DNA of 24,801 bases from a virus, in IMG/VR virus record IMGVR_UViG_3300033978_000173, positions 1 to 24,801 of that record, one strand, 5' to 3'. Numbering within the stretch: the first letter of the stretch is position 1; every line of letters begins with the position of its first letter. Under the pieces are notes generated by a model. The model had not been told where the DNA came from and did no database searches. It worked only from the letters and a program-made list of their open reading frames with translations. The translations under genes were made by a program, and so were the position numbers. This document shows, one piece after another, positions 1 to 10,347 of the stretch.

Positions 1-1015
1 CATCGTTATCGAATGTCCAAGTGTGAGCATCTGTGCTGTATTTTGTAGCAATAGTAGCACCGTTGTTGTCAACCCATACCCATGAATCTTCATCCTTACC
101 TGCTGGGCTTGCTGGTCCTGCTGTGATACCAGCATAGTTGCCTGCTACGGTTTTTAGTGTAGCACCGTTGATAATGCTACCATCTGGCAATGCCACAACA
201 CCGCCATCGGTGACTTCCAGTACATACAGGTTGTTGAGTCCCTGGTTAGGATTTTCATTGTACAGTTTGCTGGTGGTAATCTTTCCATCATCTAATGAGT
301 CAGTAAAGCCTTCACCAAAGTCTGTGATAGATAATCCGCCACCACCTAGTACACTAGCACCTGTGCTGTCTACAATGTCACCGCCTGGAGGTAGTCGTAG
401 TCTTGTGGTGTCATCAACGAATTCAAATTTAAAATCACCGCCACCATCAATTCCAATTTCTGCTAGGCCATTGCTTGGATCTAGTCTAAAGTAGGCTCGA
501 ACAACATCGTTGTCGTCTTTGGATTCAAGTTGGAAAACTGCGCCTGGGTCCGCAATGATCTTGTTGTTCGCAAATGTGATATCACCAGTGTTAGCATTGC
601 CGCCTGTAACCACATCTCCGTCAATAATCAGTTGACCTTGATCAGTAATACTTAATGGAATACCCCCAATAAAAATTGTGTTGGTACTAACATACAGGCT
701 GCGCCAAGGCAATGTGCTTGAACCTAGATCGCCACCATTGGCAGTCTGCGGCAAAATATCTCCACCCACAGTCAAGTTGCTGGTTATGGTAGTTGCTTGA
801 TCGATAGTGATTGCTGAACTATCAGTAGTGCTCATCACACTGCCCGTAAACTCAAATGCTCCCAGGTTTAATCCGCTTCCGTCAACTAACCCTAATTTTG
901 TATATAGATCAGTAAATCCTACATTGACTTTTTGGAACGCAGCTCGTAGGCTATCGCCCTTCTTGTCATTAGCTGTGAGGCCTACGCCTATTAATACATC
1001 TGTTAATTTTGCCAT
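1..1015 (-). CDS. Tail-fibre-like structural protein, 3' end cut by window edge
   Basis: The frame is open for 338 codons from an ATG at 1015 to the window edge, so the C-terminus is missing. The start is supported by a GGAG Shine-Dalgarno sequence 6 nt upstream and lies 12 nt after the stop of the preceding fibre gene. The N-terminus (MAKLTDVLIGVGLTANDKKG, then a GDSLRAAFQKVN-type stretch) matches the module that opens the 2485-residue protein upstream. The rest is Gly/Asp/Thr/Asn-rich with short beta-strand-like repeats, as is typical of trimeric phage fibres. It is the last gene visible in the late structural operon. Fibre or baseplate-wedge-associated function is inferred from composition and neighbours; no receptor-binding domain can be named because the C-terminus is outside the window. 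Confidence 0.8.
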   Translation of the reverse strand, partial: MAKLTDVLIGVGLTANDKKGDSLRAAFQKVNVGFTDLYTKLGLVDGSGLNLGAFEFTGSVMSTTDSSAITIDQATTITSNLTVGGDILPQTANGGDLGSSTLPWRSLYVSTNTIFIGGIPLSITDQGQLIIDGDVVTGGNANTGDITFANNKIIADPGAVFQLESKDDNDVVRAYFRLDPSNGLAEIGIDGGGDFKFEFVDDTTRLRLPPGGDIVDSTGASVLGGGGLSITDFGEGFTDSLDDGKITTSKLYNENPNQGLNNLYVLEVTDGGVVALPDGSIINGATLKTVAGNYAGITAGPASPAGKDEDSWVWVDNNGATIATKYSTDAHTWTFDND

Positions 1016-1027
1016 TTATCGCTCCAA

Positions 1028-2818
1028 TTATGCCAATGCTGCTATTCTTGTTTGGAAGTCAGCAAAGCTAGAGCTTGCCGCCACAACAGATTTTAATTCT
1101 GCAAGATTAATTACTCTACTGCCTTTTAGTGTTAATCTTTCTGCTATTGTTATATCGTTTTCAAAAGTAACATCTGTGTTGAATGTTGTCTGAACATCCA
1201 CTGTCAATCCGCTGGAGTCGCTGGTGCTGATAGTGCTGTTGATAAATTCCAGTGTTGATGTGTAGAATAGTTCTTTGGTTGTAGTATCATAAACAACCGG
1301 CCTTGCTGAACTTGTAGTTGATCTAACGGGATTAACATAGAATCCAGCTGCTGCGCCGTTGAGTATAGCACCGCTGGCATTTAAGATAATACTGTTTGCT
1401 GATTGATTATTGTGTCCTGCATAATGTCCGACAGCGATCGCATAGTCACCCTGACTTGATTGACCAGCATTGTCACCTATGGCAACCGCACTAGCACCTT
1501 GCTCAAAATATGCTGCTGATGCTCCTACAGCCACTCCGTAGTTGCTTTGTCTAAGTTCACCTGCCTGTCCTCCTATAGCGACTGCACGGGTGCCTTGATC
1601 TTCTGATCCAGCTGATGCACCAATGGCAACTGCACGATAGGCTTGATTTAAACCGGCATTTTCACCTAGTGCTATCTTTTCTTCACTGGTTCTCAATGTT
1701 GTGGCTTCTATGTTACCGTAGACTGTGGCAGTGTTGCCATCTATGATCTGTGTTGAATTGTCTGTGAACACAGAGCCTATGAAAATACCTCGTAAGGTGC
1801 CACTCACAGCGTCTACCATCACAGTAGAATCATCTGCAAACACTGAACCTCGTAAATCAAACACTGGATTCACGGCGATGGTTAAAGTGTCTGTGGCCAC
1901 GTTTTTACTCAGCGTGATGGTTGCGTCACTGGCAATGTTTAATATGTCACTGGCAGCATCAGCTGCCAGTATATTAGCTATATCATTGTTGACTACAATT
2001 TGTGTAAACGCATTTACCGCAGGTGCTGAGTTGGTAATAGTCACGTCACCTGTGGCAATGTCTGTACTAACTGTGATACCTACACCAGAAGATATACTTA
2101 TGACACCGGTGTTGGTTACTCTCAAGTTGTCACCAGTTGTGCCGTTTATGTTAATACCTGCACCTGTGGCTCTGCCTGAGGGCAAAGCAGTGACGTTCTG
2201 TAGACTGCGAACACCGGTATTGGTTATTGTTGACACGCCACTGCTTGTAGCAGTTGATATTCCCAACCCTGCCGCTACACTAAGTATGCCAGTGTTTGAG
2301 AATGTAATTGAGTCTGCTCCTGAACTCACTGCCAGACCTACGCCTGAGCCTGACAAGAAATTCACTGTGTCGCCAAATGTGGTTGCCACTATAGACAGAT
2401 CGTTGTTGATCTGTATTTCTTTGAAGAATGTTTTATCAGGATCTATGATCAAACTGGTCCCCACACCAGTTAACGGATCGCCTCCCACGGTAGATCCTAC
2501 GGGCAGATTAATGGTGTTGCCCACGCCTTTGATCTGTGCGCTTCCTGCCCACAAGCCGTTTAATGGATCTACTGTGGTGTGTTCTGCTGTAAACACCGAT
2601 CGCCACTGATGAGTTACATCTCCCAAACTGCGTAAATTATTTGTAGTAGGAGTAACATCGGTATCTAACGATGAAAAATCTATAGGAGCCAGTCCTGACC
2701 CAGTACCAATAGTAGCAACTAGTATGTCAAAGTTTTCATTGACTTTGATAAATGCTTCATTGACTTCACTCCATAAAACAGGAGGACGACCTGGGGTTAT
2801 ATTATTATTAAAAGGCAT
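1028..2818 (-). CDS. Tail-fibre-like protein with YadA-head-type repeats (596 aa)
   Basis: The N-terminus (residues 1-35) contains WSEVNEAFIKVNENFDIL, a variant of the module that opens the two neighbouring fibre genes. Residues 150-210 repeat a GI-x-S-x-G-x-TITNTG pattern. Residues about 384-480 hold five imperfect repeats built on AVAIG-x-x-AG-x-x-x-QG, the pattern of the left-handed beta-roll head of trimeric autotransporter adhesins such as YadA. The C-terminal 100 residues have no motif I recognise. A trimeric virion fibre or adhesin is the likely role. The ATG overlaps the stop of the 2485-residue gene by one base (TAATG) and an AGGGAG Shine-Dalgarno sequence lies inside that gene, so translation is probably coupled. 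The exact position in the tail is unknown. Confidence 0.85.
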   Translation of the reverse strand: MPFNNNITPGRPPVLWSEVNEAFIKVNENFDILVATIGTGSGLAPIDFSSLDTDVTPTTNNLRSLGDVTHQWRSVFTAEHTTVDPLNGLWAGSAQIKGVGNTINLPVGSTVGGDPLTGVGTSLIIDPDKTFFKEIQINNDLSIVATTFGDTVNFLSGSGVGLAVSSGADSITFSNTGILSVAAGLGISTATSSGVSTITNTGVRSLQNVTALPSGRATGAGININGTTGDNLRVTNTGVISISSGVGITVSTDIATGDVTITNSAPAVNAFTQIVVNNDIANILAADAASDILNIASDATITLSKNVATDTLTIAVNPVFDLRGSVFADDSTVMVDAVSGTLRGIFIGSVFTDNSTQIIDGNTATVYGNIEATTLRTSEEKIALGENAGLNQAYRAVAIGASAGSEDQGTRAVAIGGQAGELRQSNYGVAVGASAAYFEQGASAVAIGDNAGQSSQGDYAIAVGHYAGHNNQSANSIILNASGAILNGAAAGFYVNPVRSTTSSARPVVYDTTTKELFYTSTLEFINSTISTSDSSGLTVDVQTTFNTDVTFENDITIAERLTLKGSRVINLAELKSVVAASSSFADFQTRIAALA

Positions 2819-5800
2819 TATGTTCTCCCTACCGCTATTTCAATTGACCCTATGTGATCCGAATCGTATGCTACCAGAGCTTTGCCAACTACTGTGCCTA
2901 CTTTTACGTCACTTGTGGCAGCTACTGCCACTCCTGGAATTCCTGATGTGATCAAAATATCTCCTTTTGATATTTTTCCTACTACCTTGCAGGGCACACG
3001 ACCTTGTAGTGCAACTAGATTCTTCAAGCCCGGGCAAGCATCATACATGACAAATGCTGCATTATTAGACACCACACCAGCTACTCTAGTGTCACCTTTG
3101 ATATTGCCCGTAGTAACTTCTTTGTCTCCACCAAATACAAGAACAGTTCCTACTTCATATTCTCGATCACCTTCGTAGTATTCTGCAAGGTCAGCAGCAT
3201 ATGTGGCCTGCATCCTTGATCCTGGGTTCAAGCTCCAATTGCCTATGATAGTACCAGCCACGACATTGCCACCAGTGGTTAATGTCTGTGCCTGTATGCC
3301 TGTGCAAGTGATAGTGCTGCTTGATGTAATTGCTCCCACTGCGGTGATAGGAGCATTAGAAACACCGTTCTGCGTTTTGAATTCATGACTGTCATTCCAA
3401 TAAGATGTTTTATCATCTGCAGCCAACGACCCTTCACTGATTAGTATACCGCCAGCACTGTTGTATCCGTAATAGCGTAGGTAACCGCCAGTGGCAGTTG
3501 TTGCTGAATCAACAGCCAACTGCGTGTCAATTTTGATATTAGACACATCAACGGTCCTGCCACCGAAATCACCGTTTACGTCTCTTACTATAATCTCACT
3601 GGCTCCGACACTACTGCTGCTTCCAGAAGATCCAGCTACTATACTATAAGAACCATCTGATGTTGCAGTAGCACCAGTTCTTCGTAAGAATCCCAAAGCA
3701 CTATACTGTGATTTCTTAATGGCCAAACCATCGTTGACCACATCAGCGAATGCCACTGCGGCAGCGTTGGCAGTGCTCACACTGCTGTTACCGATCAGTG
3801 TGTCTGGAGCCAGCTGTGCAAGATCTCCTAGCTGAATACTGTTGGCCTTGATAGTAACATGTCCGTCAGTGACGTCAAAATCCGCATTGCTGAAACTGCT
3901 TAATCCACTAGCTGCTTGAATAACGGCAGCAGATCCTGTAGGTGCTGCGGCCTGTGCAGTAGCAATGGTCATTGCCAACTTGCTCTGTTCAATAGCTGCG
4001 GCCGCATTCACTTCAGCGTTGTTGACCGCACCGGCACTCAACTGCACGTCTATATTGTTTAGTGTAGAGTCTATGCCAGTGCGTAGATCAAAAGTGAGAT
4101 CACCAGTGACACTGGCATTTACAAAGATGTCGCCAACACCAGTGAACACCATTACTTGACCTGCCTGCACATTAGATCCTGCATAGTTTTGTAAATTGGT
4201 AAAAGTCAGACTCTGCAGGTTTACTGCATCTTGAGGGTCAGTTGGATCGGCAACATTAGAAATCTTGTTGAAGTTGAGATTCATATTTGCCTGCATGCCC
4301 AGTTGGCCATCCAAACTCATGAAACCACCTGTGCCAAGAGGTATTACTTCGGCTGGCGCAACAGCGGCACCTTCATGTGAGATTCCCAGTCGGCGATCTA
4401 TGTATTTGCGTGTGGCATTCTCTGTGGGCACAGTATCTGTGGCGTTATCTGTGAATCCACTGTCTGTGGAAAACTCACTGACCGGCACACCACGTTTGAA
4501 TCCAATACCGTCCAAATTACTCAGTGCAATAGAACTTGAGAATGTGACCTGGCCAGTGCCCTGATCCACTCTAAAGTATGGTCCGACTGAGAAATTACCA
4601 AATTGATCTGTGGTAACATAAAACACACGACCCACATCACGTTCTTCTGTTTCTTTGGAGTCGTCTATCGGGTTAACACTACCTCCATAAATTTCTTTGG
4701 GATAGTTGGTGTCTGCATAAGAACCTGTGCCGATCTCGAGTAGATCGTGTCCAGTAACCCGAGTAAGAGCAATTCTAATAGTCAACGTGCCGAGGCTGCC
4801 GCTGGTACGCACAGCCACGGCAGCTTTAATGGTGTAACTTGTGGACAAATTGTTTATGGCATTGACTAACGGACGGTTCAGTGTGATTCTGCCAAACACG
4901 GTGCCAGTTACACCAGGACCTTGATACGAACTAATCACATATTCTTCGCCCAGGTAAACAAACTTAGCTGCAGATAATCTAGATATTTCAGTAGTTGAAA
5001 TAGCAATTACCGCAAAAGCATTGTCACCTGCGCGGCCGGTAACTAGACCTACTTTATGCACTCCACTCTGTGTACCAGAGGTTTCTATGGCCGGATCACC
5101 AGGCACATCTGTAATTTGGAATGTATCAGGATTTCCTGTGCTGACAACAAAATACCTATTTTGAATACTTATTCCTGTGGGCAAAGCACCAGTGGTAGTG
5201 AATTTGACCACATCTCCCGCAGAGAATCCATGGCCGACTAGTGTTACCACAGCTGGATTAGCGATTGATATAGTGCAGGTTGTACCAGTTGGTGTTGAAG
5301 ATATAAATTCTCCAGGCTGGAATACCGTGATATCTATATAGTTGTAGTTTTCTCTGGTCTGGGTGAGAGTCAACCCCACGATGTTATATCTATGAATGCC
5401 ACTACCTGCAGTTGTGATACTCACAGCAGCACCGTTTTTCTGTGTGCTTATACTGAATTGTGTTTCTGTGAGATTGTTAGGTAACACATAGTAAGTTTCT
5501 CCCACTAGCAATGGAGCAGGTAACGTGCCCGTGGTGGTGAAAGTTATGGTATAGGCTTCTAACAGTTTGTGAGTTTTCACGGCTTTGATACTCAGTCCAC
5601 TACCATTTGTCAATGTAAATGTGCCTCCTCCCGGAGTTGTGCTGACTGTAAACGTGTTATATGTGGGCTGTGTGATGATGTAATAGGTAATGCCGCTGAC
5701 AAAGTTGTTGGCAGTGCTGGTAGGGATTATTCTATCACCAATTCTCAGTTTGTGATTACCACTGGTAGTGCAGACGTTTGAAACTATATCGGTTATGGTC

Positions 5801-8800
5801 AATGCCACACGGAATATTGTAGGTGTAGCCGGATTAACTAATATCTCATAAGGACCATTGCTATCTGCGGTATTAGTGAATGACAATACACGATACACAT
5901 TTGAAAGTGTCTCACGCAGTTTAAGACCGGTAGAAGGTCTTACAGCAACATCTTCTAGACTGCCGGTGAGCAGTGTATTGCTGAGTTGACGCATGGTCAT
6001 TTTGGTGTTATTTGCTACTACCGCAAATAGACCTTCTGAGGCAGATCCTATGCCAGTGCTGAGATTTAATCTTGCTACTCCTACTGGAAGATCAGTGGTA
6101 GTCACACTAGTCACTGGGTATCTATATATTTCTGTGCCGTGTAGAACTTCTAATTCTGATCCACTTAATGGTGTATAGTCATAATTATACACAAATATAG
6201 ATAATCCACCTGCCACGTTGGCATATGCACCACTAGGAAAATAACAATCTACTCGTTGATTTAGATCTTCATAGACAGTGGTTGGGGTAGGAACTTCAAG
6301 TGGATCTGCACCTTCCGCAACCAAGGCATAATTACCATGAGCATTTGAACCGCCGACTGAACGAATCTGTCCACCAGTCAATGAGTAGTAGGCAATATGG
6401 CAGTAGTATGTGAACATGGACACTGCTTCAGTCAAGCCACCATTGGCCACAACTATGCCATATCCGAGGTCGTTGATCTGTGTGAAGTCATTACATAACA
6501 TGCTTCTGTTACCAGGCATCAACAATTCATATCGATTGCCATTGAAATCCACATAGCTCACAGCCGATGCCTGAAGCGCAGCTTTATTGGTCTGAATGAT
6601 GGTTCTAACAGCAATGTTATTAGCAGTGTAACCCACAAAGCTAGGTTCAGTTATGGCTACCACTGCCTGTGCAGCTGTGAAGTTGGCAGCACCGATGATT
6701 GAACTCATGCGGGTCATTAGGGTGTTTATGGTAGCAGCTTCTGTGGCCGAGGCAGGAGTTCCTGAGGTTCTAGTCACTGCAGAATAACTCACAGCTGGAG
6801 CCAAGTCCTGCACAATTTGTCCTAGCAGATAATTCAAATAGGCATGCCAGGTTGCAGATTGAGCTTGTGTTAGCGAAGAATCAGTGATCACTGCACCTGT
6901 GAGATTGTTGTAGAATTTCAACCCTCTTGTGCGTGTGGCCACATTGCCGCCATAAATCAAGTCATGGATCACTGCGTCTACAGCTTGTCTAATCTGATAT
7001 TCTACTTCACTGGCCACATATACCGTGGCAGTGGTAAATCCACTGAGATTGCCTGCTATCTGTGCATCGATATAAGCAATTAGTTCAGCGATTTCATAGT
7101 CTCTGTTTGCCAACAGCAGTGCATAGGCATTAGTGACGTTAGCAGACAGTCCAACCGGTAGTGTAAATGACAGAGCTGGTGCGGCAACAATGCCGCGTTC
7201 TATAGTGTCTGCTATGACAGTATTGCTCTGATCCACAGTTTCTTGAATGGTAGGGTAAGCAGTAATTAGATCGTTTACAGAATCATGCACGAACTCAATA
7301 GCTTCCAATGTGATTCGTCGTTGATCGGTCAATACCACTGCGCTTTGACTGAGTCTGTAGGTCAAGCCATTTTGTCTGGTCCAGTAGTTGGTGCCTAGCA
7401 CAATATCTCTTCCCAGGCCATCTAGGATCAATCCAGTGTCTCGACTGCAGGCAGCGGAATTGTACGTGAATACGCTGAATGGCCAAGGCGTGGTTTCATC
7501 TAATACAAATGTAGCTGTGCTGCCGTCCTTGTCATAGACAAAGTCTCGGACATAGTTTATTCTATATACAGAATCTGCTACAATGAATGATGCTGGAAGT
7601 TGCGGAAATCTATCAAGATCACTGACTTGCAATCTTGTTGGAGTGACCACGACGTCGATATTAAATTCCAGGTTGCCTGCAAATCCGTCTGTGAACATAC
7701 CGCCAGCAAACACCTGTCTGTCCTTGCTGCGGCTGAATGAAGCACACTCTTGAAAGTATGGAGACCTTGACAATATCTGACCTGTGGGATCCAATACTCC
7801 CATGAAACCGCCATGACCTATGGCTGATATAGCCTGCCAACGCACGGTATCGTTGGCTAGGAACACGTCCATCTCTTCGTTGTCTTTGGGATAATTCACT
7901 GATCCCGATCCATCAATTACATCCTTGAACGCTGTGATCAAGTCTGTGATAACCCCATCAGCACCCACCTCAGACTGGAACGCAGGATCAATAGTCTGTA
8001 AAAATAAATTCTGTTTAGGTGAGGTCACCGCAGTATTAGTGATAATATCTTGAACCAGCTCTTCAAAAAGATCTATCACCGCCAGATATTCACTGAGCTG
8101 TGTGGTAATTACTGTGTTACCAATTTCACTTTGATAATATTTCAGTGCTGCAGATATAGTTCGATTGTATTCTCCGTAGTCTAGATCAAAAGTAAGATCG
8201 TCAACTAAGATACCTATGCTGGTTTTGTAGAATGGTTTATCATAATTAAAAGTAGAAACAAAAGGTATAACATTATTGATTTTGCGGAATTCAATAGTAG
8301 CAACGATTTCTTCCTGTAGAAACTGTCTGTTCAATCTGATCAGGTCCGCAGCTGCTTCGTAGCCGCCTTTGTTTTGTATTTTGGGGTAGACAGGTTGAGT
8401 GCTGTTCTGTAGATAATGATAACCGTAGGCCTGTGTGACCACATCAAGGCCATCAATGACTGGGTCTCTACGGAATTTATTAAATGCCCAAGGACTAGCA
8501 GATGTGCCTGGACGAGGTCTAAAAATAACTCTACGGAATTCATCTCCTACTACAGAAACGTTTGCAGGAACTTTTAGTGGATAGTTTTCGAAATATTCTC
8601 CACTTTCTACTAGCACAGAAATCTGTATGTTTCTAGCAATGTCTCCATAGGTTATGCTTTCACCTATTTGAAAATTGCCAGATAATATATCCACATCAAA
8701 AATTTCATTGCCACCACTCTCTAGCTGTCCTGAATGCGCCACAATCTGGGCCAATGCGTTGCTGGTCTTACCTCGTAGGAATAGTCCTTCACGTATGTCT

Positions 8801-10275
8801 CGACCTCGGACAGCTTCAACGGTGTTAGTAGTAACATCTCCTGTGAAGTCTGTGCGCAATCCTGCGGTGTAGATCAAGAATCTAGGAAGATCTACTACGA
8901 AATTTGGCAATGAGCTAAATCCCGAACCTTTGTCTGTAATAGTGATACTGGTAATTGCCCCGCCGGTAACCACAGCGGAACCGAATGCTCCACTACCACC
9001 GCCACCGGTAATTCTTACAGAAACTAAACTGTAACCACTTCCACCATTGCTGATAGATACTGACCCCACTTTGTATCTGATATTAAAAGTGGCACCAGTT
9101 CCTATTGGACCGATCCCTACAGGCGCAGCACTAGTGATGATTGTGGTCGGCACGGCAGTTGCACCCGGTAGCGCAGTATATGTGCCAGTAGAGACGACTT
9201 TAAAAGTAACAATAGCACCGGGAGTAGTTAGGGTAGTCAATACTTCTATTAAACAAGCCCCACCACCCGAAGGCACAGTTCCTCCAGAGACTTGTAGTAT
9301 ATCACCGGGATAATAATTTGCACCTACAGTATTAATTACAACAGTGTCCACACTCATACGTATGGTGCCAGCAAATCCTATGCCAGATGTAGGGGATTCT
9401 TCAATGGCAGTCAACGAACATTCGGTAGCTCCGTTATTAAAGGTCAGTGTTTTTTCATAAGGCCCAATAATAGCTCGTGATTCTAAAACCAATTGTTCTG
9501 CACGTTTGAGAGCAGCTTCGAGAGTTCTATAAGCATACGCTAGAGCACGACCTTGCAGTTCTTGCGACACACCCGGGCGATCGTCTTCACCGCTGAGCGC
9601 CACATACAAATTCACACTGCTACCAAATGCCGAACTATCAACATACTGTTTTGTAGCTGCGATCAATCCGCCGTAATTTGTGTCGTCATCTGGTTCTGGA
9701 CTTCTAGAAAGTATCAGCGGTCCGCTCATACGTCCAAAGCTGGTATCCGTAAGACCTGTAGCAGGATCTATGGCATTGACTCCGAATCTAGATATTTTAG
9801 AATCTGCATAATTCTTATTAACTAATTCGTGACTGTAAATTGGTGCCAACGGGCTAATTGTTGTTCCGGCATCAATTATACGATATTGATTACCGCCAGA
9901 GCGCATGGACAAATCGCCGCCTAGTTGTGGTGTTGTATCAGCAGCTATTTCGGCAAAATCTGCATTAATTGCAATTTGATTGGGGTTAGTGGTAAAATCA
10001 ATGCTGATACCACTGCCTGCAACAAGTTTTTTAAATTGCAGTCCTGACTCTGTGTTATTCACAGTGACTACAGGAGTATTGCCAGTAACAACATCGTTCT
10101 GACCCACGTAGGTAGATGGAGTGTCTTCTAGGCCTGTGAATTGTAATCTTTCGCCGAGCCCTAGTGAGCTGTAAAGTTCTCTAAAGTTGTCATTAACTTT
10201 ACGGAATGAATCTCTTATACTGTCGCCGGTGCCGTCGTTGCCAACGGTACCGATATCAATAGTCTTTCTTGCCAT
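2818..10275 (-). CDS. Giant tail-fibre/structural protein (2485 aa)
   Basis: Residues 1-40 carry the fibre N-terminal module (GNDGTGDSIRDSFRKVNDNF). Around residues 220-260 is a YVALSGEDDRPG segment followed, near 540-620, by ANVSVVGDEFRRVIFRP, a combination I associate with very long fibre proteins of marine myoviruses. Two related helical segments (about 680-760 and 1085-1165) share a DL-x-YG...KYY/KFY pattern. Near 1500-1720 three copies of a small beta domain repeat the theme TTTG-LP-x-x-x-x-YYV. Residues about 2355-2485 form a distinct C-terminal domain beginning QATYAADLAEYYEGD and ending in several VGKI/VGTVVGKAL strands. This end resembles, at best weakly, domains that release or trimerise fibres (peptidase G2-like). 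It is the first gene of the late structural operon, preceded by a CTAAATA motif and an AGGA ribosome site. Its role is virion structure; host recognition is inferred. Confidence 0.85.
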   Translation of the reverse strand: MARKTIDIGTVGNDGTGDSIRDSFRKVNDNFRELYSSLGLGERLQFTGLEDTPSTYVGQNDVVTGNTPVVTVNNTESGLQFKKLVAGSGISIDFTTNPNQIAINADFAEIAADTTPQLGGDLSMRSGGNQYRIIDAGTTISPLAPIYSHELVNKNYADSKISRFGVNAIDPATGLTDTSFGRMSGPLILSRSPEPDDDTNYGGLIAATKQYVDSSAFGSSVNLYVALSGEDDRPGVSQELQGRALAYAYRTLEAALKRAEQLVLESRAIIGPYEKTLTFNNGATECSLTAIEESPTSGIGFAGTIRMSVDTVVINTVGANYYPGDILQVSGGTVPSGGGACLIEVLTTLTTPGAIVTFKVVSTGTYTALPGATAVPTTIITSAAPVGIGPIGTGATFNIRYKVGSVSISNGGSGYSLVSVRITGGGGSGAFGSAVVTGGAITSITITDKGSGFSSLPNFVVDLPRFLIYTAGLRTDFTGDVTTNTVEAVRGRDIREGLFLRGKTSNALAQIVAHSGQLESGGNEIFDVDILSGNFQIGESITYGDIARNIQISVLVESGEYFENYPLKVPANVSVVGDEFRRVIFRPRPGTSASPWAFNKFRRDPVIDGLDVVTQAYGYHYLQNSTQPVYPKIQNKGGYEAAADLIRLNRQFLQEEIVATIEFRKINNVIPFVSTFNYDKPFYKTSIGILVDDLTFDLDYGEYNRTISAALKYYQSEIGNTVITTQLSEYLAVIDLFEELVQDIITNTAVTSPKQNLFLQTIDPAFQSEVGADGVITDLITAFKDVIDGSGSVNYPKDNEEMDVFLANDTVRWQAISAIGHGGFMGVLDPTGQILSRSPYFQECASFSRSKDRQVFAGGMFTDGFAGNLEFNIDVVVTPTRLQVSDLDRFPQLPASFIVADSVYRINYVRDFVYDKDGSTATFVLDETTPWPFSVFTYNSAACSRDTGLILDGLGRDIVLGTNYWTRQNGLTYRLSQSAVVLTDQRRITLEAIEFVHDSVNDLITAYPTIQETVDQSNTVIADTIERGIVAAPALSFTLPVGLSANVTNAYALLLANRDYEIAELIAYIDAQIAGNLSGFTTATVYVASEVEYQIRQAVDAVIHDLIYGGNVATRTRGLKFYNNLTGAVITDSSLTQAQSATWHAYLNYLLGQIVQDLAPAVSYSAVTRTSGTPASATEAATINTLMTRMSSIIGAANFTAAQAVVAITEPSFVGYTANNIAVRTIIQTNKAALQASAVSYVDFNGNRYELLMPGNRSMLCNDFTQINDLGYGIVVANGGLTEAVSMFTYYCHIAYYSLTGGQIRSVGGSNAHGNYALVAEGADPLEVPTPTTVYEDLNQRVDCYFPSGAYANVAGGLSIFVYNYDYTPLSGSELEVLHGTEIYRYPVTSVTTTDLPVGVARLNLSTGIGSASEGLFAVVANNTKMTMRQLSNTLLTGSLEDVAVRPSTGLKLRETLSNVYRVLSFTNTADSNGPYEILVNPATPTIFRVALTITDIVSNVCTTSGNHKLRIGDRIIPTSTANNFVSGITYYIITQPTYNTFTVSTTPGGGTFTLTNGSGLSIKAVKTHKLLEAYTITFTTTGTLPAPLLVGETYYVLPNNLTETQFSISTQKNGAAVSITTAGSGIHRYNIVGLTLTQTRENYNYIDITVFQPGEFISSTPTGTTCTISIANPAVVTLVGHGFSAGDVVKFTTTGALPTGISIQNRYFVVSTGNPDTFQITDVPGDPAIETSGTQSGVHKVGLVTGRAGDNAFAVIAISTTEISRLSAAKFVYLGEEYVISSYQGPGVTGTVFGRITLNRPLVNAINNLSTSYTIKAAVAVRTSGSLGTLTIRIALTRVTGHDLLEIGTGSYADTNYPKEIYGGSVNPIDDSKETEERDVGRVFYVTTDQFGNFSVGPYFRVDQGTGQVTFSSSIALSNLDGIGFKRGVPVSEFSTDSGFTDNATDTVPTENATRKYIDRRLGISHEGAAVAPAEVIPLGTGGFMSLDGQLGMQANMNLNFNKISNVADPTDPQDAVNLQSLTFTNLQNYAGSNVQAGQVMVFTGVGDIFVNASVTGDLTFDLRTGIDSTLNNIDVQLSAGAVNNAEVNAAAAIEQSKLAMTIATAQAAAPTGSAAVIQAASGLSSFSNADFDVTDGHVTIKANSIQLGDLAQLAPDTLIGNSSVSTANAAAVAFADVVNDGLAIKKSQYSALGFLRRTGATATSDGSYSIVAGSSGSSSSVGASEIIVRDVNGDFGGRTVDVSNIKIDTQLAVDSATTATGGYLRYYGYNSAGGILISEGSLAADDKTSYWNDSHEFKTQNGVSNAPITAVGAITSSSTITCTGIQAQTLTTGGNVVAGTIIGNWSLNPGSRMQATYAADLAEYYEGDREYEVGTVLVFGGDKEVTTGNIKGDTRVAGVVSNNAAFVMYDACPGLKNLVALQGRVPCKVVGKISKGDILITSGIPGVAVAATSDVKVGTVVGKALVAYDSDHIGSIEIAVGRT

Positions 10276-10307
10276 GGTTAGAATCCTAGATTGAGCAAAT
10301 GCTCTAA

Positions 10308-10314
10308 TATTTAG
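10308..10314 (-). promoter_or_regulatory. T4-type late promoter CTAAATA for the fibre operon
   Basis: The minus strand reads CTAAATA 32 nt before the ATG of the 2485-residue gene. CTAAATA is the variant of the T4 late element TATAAATA reported for marine cyanomyoviruses. The leader that follows contains a small inverted repeat (GAGC-ATTT-GCTC, 10292-10303) and a weak AGGA ribosome site. This gene therefore has an ordinary leader, unlike several others in the window. Confidence 0.6.
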
Positions 10315-10347
10315 CCCAAAGTTTTATAAGCCGGATGTAAATACTAG

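Noticed and set aside
1725-2609. Plus-strand open frame of 294 codons opposite the 596-residue fibre gene.
   Set aside because: Low-complexity Val/Ala/Pro/Ser protein that mirrors the fibre repeats on the other strand; no ribosome site or promoter.
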